A stretch of DNA of 64,000 bases from contig CM073197.1 in assembly GCA_037042915.1 (NCBI GenBank), positions 3,782,001 through 3,846,000 of the forward strand, written 5' to 3'. Source of the stretch: Auricularia sp. M13 (lineage: Eukaryota > Basidiomycota > Agaricomycetes > Auriculariales > Auriculariaceae). The notes beneath the pieces are model-generated. The model searched no databases and was not told the origin of the DNA. It saw only the letters and a program-made list of their open reading frames with translations. A program made the position numbers and the translations under genes. Every line of letters starts with the position of its first letter. Position 1 is the stretch's first letter. Shown here in pieces: positions 1-11,065 of this stretch.

Positions 1-1041
1 CACAGATCCGGACAAGCTCTGGGAATTGGAGACCAATCGTCGCAAGCGTTTGCGACAGGTGCTATTTCCGGATCTACATGAGTACGTCGCTTCAATTGAA
101 GCCAACTCCTGGCTGCTTACACCTATTCTACCAGAGATACGATTATTTTTGCCAACTTTAACCAAGTATGTGTGCTCGTCCTTGGTTCTACATTTCTAAC
201 GCCACTTTTCAGCTTTACAAGGCGCGCGGAACTGACATGATGGACGCGAGATGCTGATACACTCCAGGTGGACCCCGTCGTGTTCGCAACGTGGCTTCGC
301 ATTCTGCAGCAGGTACCCAACAGTGTTCTGTGGCTGTTACGTTTTCCAGCAGCGGGAGAAGGCAACTTGCGCGCATTTGCACGCTTGTGGGCGGGCGAAG
401 AATTCAGCGCACGCCTTCGTTTCACAGATGTCAGCGCGAAGGAACGCCATATTCAACGGGGTCGTGTAGCTGATCTCTTCCTTGACACAATCGAGGTGAG
501 AAACCATATCAATAGCCTGCTCGTCCAATTCACCTTCCTAACAACTTCCACAGTGCAATGCGCATACTACCGCCACTGAGTATACAACCGATCCGTTTTG
601 AATGCAACTTCTAACTTACCCACCAGCGTCCTCTGGTCAGGAACTCCCATCCTGACCTGGCCCAAGTACAAGTACAAGATGTGCTCGCGCGTCGGGGCTA
701 GCATCGCATCTGCAACTGGTTTCGGTCCTCAGATGACCGCGGCGTCGCTCGCCGAATACGAGGCTCGAGCCATCGCCCTTGCCCGCGCACCCTCTGAACT
801 TTTGGCACTGCGTCGCGCGCTATACGAAACCCGTACTAGCTCACCTCTTTTCGATACCAGAAAGTGGACGCGCCATCTGGAGGTCGGGATCCAGGAGGCA
901 TGGCGAAGGTGGGTGGAAGGTACTGAATTCGAAGGCTCCGACGAGTGGAAGAAGTGCAACGGCCCTGAACGCGTGAGCGCTTCAATCTGGATCCAACCCG
1001 ACGGCACACTTGCGGCACCGCCATTGAACATGACGATATAG
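1..1041 (+). CDS. O-GlcNAc transferase (GT41), C-terminal part
   Basis: This is the C-terminal catalytic half of a UDP-GlcNAc:protein O-GlcNAc transferase of the OGT/SPINDLY type; the 5' part lies outside the window. Proposed exons are 2-81, 135-165, 213-221, 268-495, 554-579 and 627-1041, all phases agreeing. Family landmarks in order: the NFNQ-LYK-VDP segment split over three exons, VPNSVLWLLRFP, a DxxLDT-type segment, CNAHTT, then VLWSGTPILT and the C-terminal stretch with SSPLFDTRKWT before the stop. In the family these residues line the UDP-sugar pocket and the enzyme modifies Ser/Thr of nuclear and cytosolic proteins. The 9-nt exon (LYK) is followed by a GC donor; skipping it also keeps the frame. 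Family assignment is firm; exact splicing around 166-267 is not. Confidence 0.88.
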
Positions 1042-1084
1042 ACCGTCCGTGCGCACTGCGACCACGACAATACGACTCGATACG

Positions 1085-1170
1085 TCTCTCTCTCATCTCT
1101 CTTTGTATCTGTCTGTCTCTTCCCTGTCTCCCTCTCTGTCTCTCTCTGTCTCTCTTTGTCGCTCATCTTG
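1085..1170 (+). repeat. CT-rich low-complexity tract
   Basis: A run of CTCT/CTGT repeats follows the stop codon of the O-GlcNAc transferase by about 45 nt. It is probably 3' untranslated or intergenic microsatellite sequence. The remaining bases up to 1426 show no gene that I can support. Confidence 0.7.
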
Positions 1171-1426
1171 GCCACCAGTTGTGAGGATCATTGCTATCTG
1201 GGATCTACAGTTTAACGTCAACACCGTCTTGTCTCCAACTTCATTCGCTGAAGCTTCGGGCTCCTTCGAATGGTATCGCATGCTGTGTCTTAGCTATGTT
1301 TTCATGCCGTCCCTTAGTCGCTGATCAGTTGGATATTCTGCTGTTATCGCTCGCCGATCCTCTTGGACCATCGTCCAGACATGATATTCATGACGCCAGA
1401 ATGTTGTTACTACAAAGCGTACTTCA

Positions 1427-2745
1427 TCATGGGCATTCAATGCGGACGCCATCATATGGGCCCTTGTGGTCGTTGGCGTCGCCGTCGAAAATTGTAGGGA
1501 CAGAGTCGATGGTGCATCCCCTCGACTCGTCATCGCGGCCTTTACTGGGGTCAGTGCTGAGAACGGCTGTGAGAAGCGCTCGATTTACCTGTGCATGCCA
1601 GCCACCTTCCCGCCGCGTTGATGTGAACCTCACCCGACGGATGCTGGTAGCCCAAGAAACGGCCTTGACGCGCCAGAGTGAGAAGGTACCGACGCGGCCA
1701 AGCGTTTTTACTCACCTGGTAGGATGGGGACCGGGTCTTGCTTGTTGTTGATGTGCGTCAGGTCTGTGACGTGCGCGTCAACATACTTCGCCCAGGCAGG
1801 GTTGCCAACCTAATCGACAGGCCACTCCTTAATAATGAAGGAGATGACTGGGGCAAAGTGCGAAACATACCCTCGGAACACCGTAGCCGACGTATTTGAT
1901 CGAGGTCGACGCGGGAAGGTTCAGGGACAGATATACTGCATCGAGTTGGGACAACGCTGCGCCGAGGGAGTGGGAGGCAAGCGTGACTTGCGTCGTGCTA
2001 TGCGCCGCCATGGTCGACTTCACCGCCGCGAGGATTGCTGGTGCCGACCTAGATAATAGCGTAAGCCAGGAAGAAGAGTTATGCTACAGCAGACTCACTG
2101 TTCATGGATGCGCTTGAAGCCAGAATGGATGCGGATGTCGGACGGGAGACCCGGGAACAGTCTCGTGTTGAGCGGATCCAGGACAAAGTCCGCGTCGTTG
2201 AGAAGCGGGATCCTGCACGTGCATGGCTGTGAGACAGACGCACGTGCCGACGGCAATTGAATGAGACACGAACACCTTGTCTGTATCCGTTCCCTGGTGC
2301 GCAACTACTACGCTCTTGAGTGCAGGGTAGTAGCCGACAAACCCTGTGATCGCAGTCAGTAACGCCGCGCGATACTCAAGAGGTATGAAGTGAGTCGTAC
2401 AGAATTGGACGAAGACACCGTCACCGCCTGTAGCCTTAGTTCGATGGTCAGTTCTAACCCTCCTCGAAGACGATCACAATCCTTACCGTCGGGATGAACC
2501 CGCTCAAGGCATCGCAGTTCGCTGCGTTGCATTAGACATCAGAAACAGCGAAGACTGAGGTAGAACTCACGACCGCACGACCACTCGATCGTTGCGTTCG
2601 GTGCGCAGTAACCTGCACCCGCGAAGTAGGTGTATGGCTTGAAAGCCGCCACCTGCGTAGTGGACAACGCAGTCGCAGCGCGCGGCAAGACCACGGCGGC
2701 GGCACGAGCGGCGGCGGCGACGACAGCTACGAGGGCGGCCTTCAT
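1427..2745 (-). CDS. secreted class 3 lipase
   Basis: A secreted fungal lipase of the alpha/beta-hydrolase class 3 family, expected to hydrolyse triacylglycerols outside the cell. Reading from 2745 downward: an alanine-rich signal peptide, LSTTQVAAFKPYTYFA, a VVVAHQGTD strand-turn, LLNDADFVLDPLNTRLFPG, the nucleophile elbow SHSLG, DAVYLSLNLP, YVGYGVPRVGNPAWA, VTDLTHINNKQDPVP, SGEVHI and a C-terminal NDHKGPYDGV. At least seven short introns are needed; the last is best placed at 1540-1588. The likely triad is Ser in SHSLG, Asp in the NKQDPVP loop and His in NDHKGPY. The elbow has Ser where the family usually has Gly (GHSLG). Family call is secure; individual intron borders are approximate. Confidence 0.87.
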
Positions 2746-3331
2746 CTGAGCAGCAACCAGGGGCGGGAAGCACAGGCTCAGGCGCGACTGTCACCCATGA
2801 TCGGGTATTTATTCTCTGCTCGTCGCACGTGAAGCGGGCCTTATGGTTGTGCGTCACGGGAACAGCACGACTGGGCTTGGCAGCGCTCTCTGGCCTGCAC
2901 AGAAACGGCAATCCGTGTGGGGAAAGAAGTCTGGGGTTGATGCGGAACAACAGGGACAGCGGACTTGCGTCATGGGTGCATGAGCCTCAACGAGCTCAAC
3001 GTCCCAAACTGAGCTTCTTACCAACACTTTGCCAAGCAGTATCAACTCGCGAGGCGATTCCATGCGGTATAGTCTACTGCGAGTTTCATGAGATTATATG
3101 GGATATTACGAGTAAAGGTTCGTACACTGAGGATCGGTAATGAGTATGTAATGAGCGGTGGGCACAACTGCAACAGTGAGGAATGGAGGACCAAGATGAA
3201 ATATGGGCGTGTGGGATATCCGAACGGAATGTGGACCAAGAGAAAAAACACAACATGCCTTACAATATCCGTAAGAAATATATCTAAATGGTGCTGGCGA
3301 TGACCTAGAGGTCGTACGGGTACCATGAAGC
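2746..3331. other. intergenic region, lipase promoter side
   Basis: This stretch separates the lipase start from the 3' end of the next minus-strand gene. An A/T-rich TATA-like stretch (AATAAATA on the minus strand, near 2802-2812) lies about 60 nt upstream of the lipase ATG. I see no gene here. Confidence 0.5.
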
Positions 3332-4523
3332 TCAGTCGGCAAAAGGATTCTTGACCGTCGACGAGCCTTCGCCCTTGTTGGGAGGCGGGGGCGGAAGCGC
3401 ATCTTCAGGGCGCTGAACGCGCTCAGCACCCTGGAAAGACTTCTGACCCTTGGCGCCCTTGTTTTTGTTCTTGTTCTTATTCTTGCCCTTCTTGAGGCCG
3501 ATTGCTTGCTCCTCCTTGTCGCGCCCGCTGAGGCGAGCAAAGAGTGCCGGCCGTGATTTGCCATTGGTATTCTGCCCGCCAGGAGCGTCGGGAACGGAGT
3601 CCTGGACCTCCCACTCCTCTTCGGACAGCGGCACGGCGTCCTCGTCGCCAGGCTCGAGGTCTGCGAGGTCTCGTCCCTTGCCCTTGGTTGATCGACGGCG
3701 CAACGAAGTGCCTGTGGAGTCTGCAGTGGCACTGGCAGCCGCCGTCTGACCGGTAATGCGCCGGAAGAGAGGCGGCATCCAGCCACGGCGCTGCAGCAAG
3801 GCCTGCTCCTCAGGATCGGCAGCGCGGGGCGGCGGAAGATCGTCATCTTCATCGTCGTCGTCGTCGTCGATGCCAAGCGGCATGTCCACGGAACGCGGTG
3901 GAGCTGGCTTGATGCTGCCAGGAAGCCTGAAGAAGTCAAAAAAACGCGCCGTGCCAGTCTGTGTGCACGAAACTGTCTTAGACACTGTGACAGGTTATAA
4001 GTGGTTAAATACATGCCTTGATGCTCGGAGTTGGCGCAGGGCTTGTTGCTGTTGAGCCGTTGGTGTCGCGCTTCCGCCTCCTGAACTTGGCGAGAGCAAG
4101 GCTGGTCTTGCTCGCGAAAGCGCTCTCCATATCGGTATCGTCCTCAGTGGCACGCTCGCGGCCATCGCGCAGTTCGAAGGTTGTAATGCCGCCATCGTTC
4201 ATGCGGCGTTCGAAGAATTCCTTGACGAGTACGCTCTGTAGGCTGCCGTCGTCCTTCCAGAACCGGACCTTGGCGAACGTTCCGCTGCCTGCAGGCTCTT
4301 CGACGAAGATGCGGACCATGTAGGGTCGCAGGCGAAGCGTGTTGAGCTCGAGAATGCGCTCAAGCTGCGCATAGTCCATATTCCCGAGCTCGCCCGGCGC
4401 GATCGAGAATGTGCGAGTCCAGCCATGCCGCACGGCCAGGCAGTTCAGATAGCCTTCGTGGTGACCGTCATGCCGGTGCACGAGGCTAGTCGTGCTCTGA
4501 GTCGTGAAATGGGACATGAACAA
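3332..4523 (-). CDS. unrecognised protein with basic Lys/Asn tract
   Basis: A two-exon gene of about 380 residues, exons 4523-4013 and 3972-3332, joined through a 40-nt intron with GTATTT donor and CAG acceptor. Met codons at 4523 and 4517 are both possible starts; MSHFTTQ at 4517 looks more natural. The N-terminal 130 residues look folded (LERILELNTLRLRPYMVRIF, then FWKDDGSLQ and EFFERR). The C-terminal half is disordered: an Asp/Glu run, a Pro-rich stretch, a KNKNKNK-type basic tract and a polyproline run before the stop. I do not recognise a family and make no functional claim. Confidence 0.7.
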
Positions 4524-5084
4524 AGGGACTCGGGTCGAAGGGGCACAAGCCGCAGCCCGGCGTGCTCAGCGCCCGCATCCTGCCGTCGTCATCGCGACCG
4601 AAATACGAATTTCGCCGTAGTTACAACGACTCAAGCATACACTCTGGCCCGTTCAGAAGGACGAGGTAGTAACTTACAGCACCGACCATTTTGTCGAATT
4701 TACTCCGAATTTACTGACCTGTGTGCTGGGCGTCACAGATGCTTTATTGCAATTGGGCGGCCCTGTCGACCCAGTCTTTCACAGAGCCAATATCCCCATG
4801 CGCTATTATTCTTGGCTGAAAACTTTACACTAAAATCATGGACTGCAACTTCGAGCATCACGTGGCCCTCGCTGTGGCACAGGACGAGCTTACTACCACC
4901 TTGAAAAGACATATGGCGGCACAATACTGTATGTTCTCAACACCGGTGTTTGCTCCGTTGGGGCTGTCATGTCCAGGGCTCATTAACTGCCTCACGGCGC
5001 CGAACAGTGCCCGTGCGTCAAGATTAGAACTCGTTGACGCCTTCCACTCGGGACGTATTGCATCTCGTTTCCTCAACCCCCAAC

Positions 5085-7930
5085 ATGGCCCCTCGACTTG
5101 TTCACCTACTGGGCTTGCTGCTCGCACTCGTTTCAGTTTCTCTTGCAGATGTAACCGTGACCACATATCCATATCCAGTCCCTCGGCCCACTCCTGGTTA
5201 TCAATACCAGGTGCGCTGTACTCTGCAGCAGAACGACTTACTGATTAATCTCTGCCCATATTCTATAGGGATGGCAAGCATATGACCCCACGCAACCTTT
5301 GCAGGATCCACCGTTGCCCCAGCCTGCGCCGCCGCTCGACTTCAACATCGAACTCACCACCAACGGGACTCCCACGGCCGGAAAGCCGCAGCTTGGGAGT
5401 TTTGTTGGAATCAGTATCGAGCTCTCGCTCGCGGAAGCGATCAGTGAGTAGTCGTGGAACATTCAGTTGCAATCTGGAGTGAACTGAGACGATGGCCAGT
5501 TGGTCCGAACAGGTGAGCGCTATGAGCGCTGTCATTCCGGTGCCGCCCTTACATCGTCGCTATCACAGTTCATGGCTCCGCCCGCAGTTCTTGAATCTCA
5601 TGTCGACCGTGGCCGAACGCGGTGGGCCGCCAGTTTTGCGTCTCGGCGGTAACACGCAGGAGAAAGCCGTGCTGGTCGACTCGATCCCTGGCCCGCATGC
5701 CCTGCTTACGGAGAGCACGGGCCCGACGGGATTCGTTAGTCTCATCTGTTTCATTGCCCGCCGCTGTCTGATGAAGCACGAAGACGAATACCCCGACCGT
5801 CACATTTGCCAAGTCGATCCTCGAGGCACTCCGGGCGTCTTCCGAGCTGCTCGGCATCCAATGGTTTCTAGGTATTCCAAGAAGTTTTCAGCAACCTTGG
5901 GCTCAGACTGACTGAGATTGCCCGCAGGCATTCCCATGAACAAGACGTCGGTGAATAGCATTAGTTGAATCTCGCACGCTTACAGGCTTGCATAGTGATC
6001 CTCCGCGACTTGACATAATTGAGCAAGGCGAGTCCATCATGGGAGACTATCTCTGGGGATGGTGAGCATCCTGACAACCAAATGTCTTGCGCGTGACATT
6101 TTCTCTCAGGCAGCTCGGGAATGAACCAGGTAGAGTTGAAAATAGCCTTTGATCACTGCGTTAGACATTTGAGCGTCCGGTTAGATCTCTATGCTAGCCA
6201 CAACTACAGGTAAGAAAAATGCTTGCTCATCGTGATCCCGATCCTAACAGTGTTCAGAGACGTCGCGACATGGAGCCCGGAGGAGTACATCAAGGAGTTC
6301 GGGCAGGTTATCGAGGCCATCAACGCGAGCCCGCTCATCAAGAACAAGAATAAACTCGGCGGACCCGGCGTCTGCTGCAATGTTAGCTGGAGCACAAACG
6401 CCCTCATTGATCAATACGGCTACCTGGATCAATGTTAGCTGTCTATGCTCTCCTCGACGTCTAAAGCATTGATAGACTGACGAATCCACAGTCGCTGGAT
6501 CTTTGAATAGTATCATCATCGGTGTGTAGATAGCGGCGTGTCCTTTCGCCGCAGCTGACATTGCCTTTGTTCTCAGAGCATTACCCCACGGATAATTGCC
6601 CGGTCACCGTTGGTCAGTTCCCCCACATACTACATGATCGAGTACTTAACGTTTGCCCAAGATCCGAATCACCCCACGCCCCAGGAAGCACTTGGGAATG
6701 CGACGAGTGTATGTATATTCCGCTTTGCCCAGAGAGGACATTGCTAAACGTACCTGCAGCATCAATACGCACTCGACTTTACGAGCGGACCAAACTACGC
6801 AGAAGTCGTGCAGAAAGCAACTGCAGCCGGAAAACCGGTCATCCTTCTTGAAACCAATACCGCTTCCTGCAATGGCTTCCTCGGATACAGCGATGCCTTT
6901 GCTTCCACCTTGTATCTTGCGGACCTGGCTTTTGTGGTGAGAGTAGTCGTAGTAATAAATGATGCGCGCTCTGAACAGATTTCAGCTCGCGTCTCAGGAT
7001 TGGACACACATGATGATTCATCTTGGCGGTCAGCAAGCGTACTACAACGTACGTATCATCCGCAGTCTCCCTAGAGTTTCCTTCTCACACCCGAGCAGCC
7101 CTTCGTTTCACCGCCCCATAATGCCAGCGCACCGTTCATGTGGACTGTCGGACCCCCCATGTATTCCATTCTCGCCGTTGCCGAAGCGCTGGGCAAGAGC
7201 GGAAAAGCGCAGGTTGCGGACCTCGCGGCAAACAACAACAACATGCTCACTCCTGCCTATGTCATTTACGAGGACGGCCAGCCAGTGCGCGTGGTGCTCT
7301 TCAACTTCATGAGCGATCCATCTGGCGCACATGACTATACCGCGCGCATTGCGTTCGATACACATCAAGTCCGCACCAGGTGAGAGTATTGTCCTTTACA
7401 GGCATAGAAGACGCTCATGTTCTAGACTCCTGCGCGCCGAGCGCGTGACAAGCAAAATTCCCAATATCACTTGGGCCGGACAGGTTGGTCTCTCAATTTT
7501 GACTGGCAGTGACAGTCATCTCACAGCCGTGTCATAGACATTCGGTGGCTACTTCGAGTCCGACGGGCTCCTCCGCGGCAAGCACGAGACTGAGACGGTC
7601 CAGTGCACAAATGGCTTGTGTCCTATCCATGTACCGGGGCCGTCGCTCGTGCTCGTCTTCCTGACGGACGACTCGTACGAGGCCGACGACAGCATGAAGA
7701 CTTTCGCCACCTCGCATACCACGCGGATGCACAACACCGCGGCCGTGGACGGTCTGACCCTCGCCACCTCGAACGGCCTCAACGCACAGCAGCGGAAAGC
7801 GGCCAAAGGGATGAGCACCAGTCAGAACAGGATCAACCCGAAGAAGAAGAATGCAGCGCAGCGGTCGCAGGTTGGTGCGGCGCTCTTTGTGGCCACACTG
7901 TTGGGAGTATTGTTCGCCGTGCTTGCATAG
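5085..7930 (+). CDS. GH79 beta-glucuronidase, secreted and membrane-anchored
   Basis: A family 79 glycoside hydrolase related to fungal beta-glucuronidases and heparanase, expected to release (4-O-methyl)glucuronic acid from proteoglycan or plant side chains outside the cell. It begins with a signal peptide (MAPRLVHLLGLLLALVSVSLA). Landmarks in order: PQFLNLMSTVAERGG, VLRLGGNTQE, a FLGIPMNKT segment, QLGNEP (Glu is the acid/base), DLYASHNYR, HYPTDNC, LLETNTASC (Glu is the nucleophile), IHLGGQQAYYN, PFMWTVGPPMYS, DPSGAHDYTA and NITWAGQTFGG. The end is hydrophobic (VGAALFVATLLGVLFAVLA), suggesting a GPI or transmembrane anchor. The coding region is split into about 17 exons; first ones are 5085-5210, 5269-5443, 5500-5512 (13 nt) and from 5569. 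Borders around 5715-5990 are uncertain. Confidence 0.9.
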
Positions 7931-8653
7931 GTTCCTACTGTGTAAGCACGTACGAGGTATCATTTCTATGTATTGGCTTTACGGGAGATTGTGGACCTTC
8001 CATGGAGCCGTTCGCACGTGTACCAGGAATCATGTTGTCGTCCACTTTCTTTTCGCCTCCGGAGAGTTATTTCTGTACGCTTATCCTCCTTCACACCCTC
8101 GCCGCCAATATAACCCGTTTCGGAGTATCACATCGGTCCCTGCTTGCCCCCGGAGGATGAAGATCGTCGACTGCGAATTGTCACCTCATTGCGGACAGAA
8201 AGGGAGGCCGGAAAACGTTCTGCACTGCCACCTCTTAAATTACCCCACTGTCGTTGTTATCTTATGACTTCTGAGGCTGGAAAAGAAGATCGTCGTGCAC
8301 TTAGGCTTCAGGGGTGGCGCAAACTCCGCTAAAACCGGCCAAACAAACAAAATCACGTGCTTTCACAGTCCGACTATCCTCTTCTTCCCATGTACCCGTT
8401 CGACTTGGGCTGGCTCCGTGCGTGCTACAGCTGACTAGCTATGGGTCTTAGTGCTAGCTTTGAAAGACCTCCATCACCGGGTGACCCTCTGCAGCCCTCG
8501 GCGACTCTGATACTGTTTTTCTTCGCCCTCATGCCTGACTGCCTCTACTGGGCACTGCACTGGCGCAGCTGCGCGCGAACTTCACAAACAGCCGCACTAA
8601 ATCGACATTCTTTTAAACGAACGACACGCACGCGCTTGTACCGGATCCTGCTA
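7931..8653. other. intergenic region after GH79
   Basis: No gene is supported between the GH79 stop and the left terminal inverted repeat. Open frames here have no recognisable domain and no splice-consistent extension. Confidence 0.5.
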
Positions 8654-9451
8654 TGTCCCAAAAAATGCAAATGGGTTATACCTTGCGATAGGCTCTGATA
8701 ACCAGCTATAACCCTGTCAGCTCTGACCCGCTGTCATAACAGTAGCTCAGCAGCTATCAGAGGTTGTCACAGCGATCGTGCTGATCGTGCTGACGCGGTG
8801 ATAGGTCTGATAACCCGCCCACCGCAGGTAATGAAAAGTACTGGAGCAGCGGGCGCACGCTGCTCTTATGCCATTCTCTACACATATAGTTACTTGCTTT
8901 ACTTACTTACGTTACATTTTCATATAGTACAGTCACAATGGCAGCTATTACAGGTAGTAGCCCTCAAGGTCCTTACAAGTCTGACTTGAGTCTTGAGACG
9001 AATACATCAGCGTTGGAGCCGCAGCTCCACGCGCGCTTGTGTGGGGTAAGTCGCTCCCGAGGGGCCTTCCATTCGTTCATGTTTTAAGCGCGACCGACGG
9101 CTGTTGGGACCTGGTCCGTGCGCACTGTTATGTTGGGGAACTGTAAGAGGTCGGAGGTTGTTTCAACCAACATCCGGAGATGGGATCACGTGCCAGCTCC
9201 GATACTGTGCGCTAGATGCGGTAGCACGGCTGGGGGGCGTTGGTGATAGCACCACATAGCCACTGATAACTGCTGATCGCTCGCCGCGGTGCTGGTTATC
9301 ACAGGTTATCATAGGTTTTCGGGCTGAAAAGTGCTGACGCTTGGTGATCAGCGGTTTTCAGAGGCTACAACCGCGCCGCGGCCGCTGATCAGCTGCTATA
9401 ACCGCGTCAGCAGGGGTCAGCTCTGATAACCCATTTGCATTTCCTGGGACA
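8654..9451. mobile_element. 0.8-kb element with terminal inverted repeats, TA-flanked
   Basis: The ends are imperfect inverted repeats of 26 nt: 8654-8679 begins TGTCCC and ends GGGTTAT, and 9426-9451 is its reverse complement with two differences. Both ends are flanked by TA (8652-8653 and 9452-9453), as expected from a TA target duplication. Subterminal zones on both sides are dense in GATAAC/GTTATC and CTGATCAG-like motifs, which may be transposase-binding repeats. Inside, a TATA-like ATATAG and an ATG at 8938 start a 49-codon frame interrupted by a strong GTAAGT donor at 9050. This looks like a non-autonomous (MITE-like) or internally deleted DNA transposon. The superfamily is not established; TA flanks point to Tc1/mariner-like or a related type. 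Confidence 0.65.
8938..9087 (+). CDS. short open frame inside the TIR element
   Basis: A 49-codon frame starting MAAITGSSPQGPYKSD lies in the middle of the TIR element, just after a promoter-like A/T-rich stretch. A strong splice donor (GGGGTAAGT near 9048) interrupts it, so it may be the first exon of a transposon gene whose rest was deleted. No domain is recognisable and coding status is unproven. Confidence 0.25.
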   Translation: MAAITGSSPQGPYKSDLSLETNTSALEPQLHARLCGVSRSRGAFHSFMF

Positions 9452-11065
9452 TATAAATTGAGAGCTCGGCGTGAACTGGACATGAGCACAATTTACTGGC
9501 AGAGCTCGTCCACAATTCAACGACACATTCCGTTGTTCGACGGCGTCGACACACTGTGAGGCTCGTATACGCTCCAAGTCCTGGTCGTCCGTTCTACTTT
9601 CGTGAGCAATGTGCACTGTGACTTGGTTATCTTTGCTGTCGTGCTCGCGGAGTCTCTGGAATATGTTTCTGAGTGCAGCAGGCTTCCGCGGGAATCAGAG
9701 GCTTACATTCGCGCTGTCGGTCAAGTTTGCCTGGTTACTGTATCACGCATTGCTCACTGGCTACCTGGCTCTGCGTCCGGACTCGGAGCGCCCGCTGAAA
9801 ACAAGACTGCCGCACATCGCTTGGGACATGGTACAGCCTGCGATTCCACATGGTACTCGTGTTCCTTGCTCTGTCTGCAGCTCTGGGTCGGCATCGTCGA
9901 GGAGCACGGCTATGTCGGCGTGCTCGAACTGCCCATACGGACTCCCCACCTTTCAGATGACTCTTACGGCTGCGACTGTGGCACTTGGCCGCTCACGGGG
10001 TACGCTAGGCCGCAGATTCGCGCGTTGCTGTAACAGTAGTGCGCACAGTAGTCGTCGTAAGTGTTTCACGACGGCATGGCGTGTAGATTGTCTCACGCTC
10101 AGCGCACGACCAGCGACAGCGCCTCAGCACGCGTTGGCCAGCGCTCATCGCAGATAGCATCGCATATCACCCAGGTTCCATCGGAAGACCGACGCTAAGC
10201 GCTTCAAATGCAGTTAAACCAGAACTCTTGCAACCAGAGGGGTGATGCACATTGCATGATGGACCTGGCCGCAGCTGTGGACGGTCCTGACCCTGGCACT
10301 GTCAGCGTCAAGGCTTGCAACTTGTGCACACCCAAGTCTCGCGCGGGGGCTTTGGCGTCGCCGGAGTGATCACTAGTTCTGATGGGTTCACTCTGCGCTG
10401 GAAGACCGTGCGAAGTGTAGTTTGTTTGGTAGAGGCGCGTGGTGATGTAGTTGGCACGCTAATCGCGGTGGTCAATGCGCCCGCGCCTTTGCAACTGCTG
10501 GCGCTGGAATGTGAGCTCTTTGCCAGGATGATGAGCAAGGAGGAACGTTTTCGGATTTGAGTTTGGTTGTGTGGTGTGTCACGATGGGAGGATCGCGATT
10601 GCAACCCGACATGATGTGAGAGTCTGGGGCGGTGCCTGGGTCGATCCTGGATCGTCAACGCGTCAACCACTACCGTCAGAGTCTACCACAGGTCACGCTT
10701 CGCGGTGCACGGTTGGGGAAGCTGCGAACGCAGGGTAAGATGGGCCAGAGATAGGCAGTGGGAAGAAGAAGATTGGCTTTGCCGGTAATGTGACCCTTCC
10801 GGGAGCGGGAGCAGTCGCGTGAGAATCAAACTGTAGTGTCGAAGCCGCTATATGCGCGCGTAGAACGCGTTCTCACGGGCTGAGACGCTGCCCAGGTGGG
10901 CTCTGAGCACGTTCCCAGGTTGTGGATACGGAGGAGCGCGTGGCCGACCGTGGAAAGAAGGGCAAGCGAGTGATTCTGATTGCCGACCGCTGCTCCAAGG
11001 CATCGGATGGTTGGGTAAATTTTTATCTCGCTTCTCTCTTTTTCCTCTCCGAGACGACGACGACG
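9452..11065. other. gene-poor region before the DENN gene
   Basis: A TATAAAT stretch directly abuts the right end of the TIR element. Open frames at 9602-10157 and 10315-10560 have no recognisable domain. A pyrimidine-rich tract at about 11030-11052 lies just before the DENN-gene ATG and fits a fungal core promoter. Confidence 0.45.

Noticed and set aside
9602-10157. Two overlapping plus-strand frames that look moderately long
   Set aside because: No start context, domain or splice continuity; composition does not favour either frame.
10315-10670. Opposed frames on both strands suggestive of a short protein
   Set aside because: No recognisable motif and no reason to prefer one strand; could be a decayed element.
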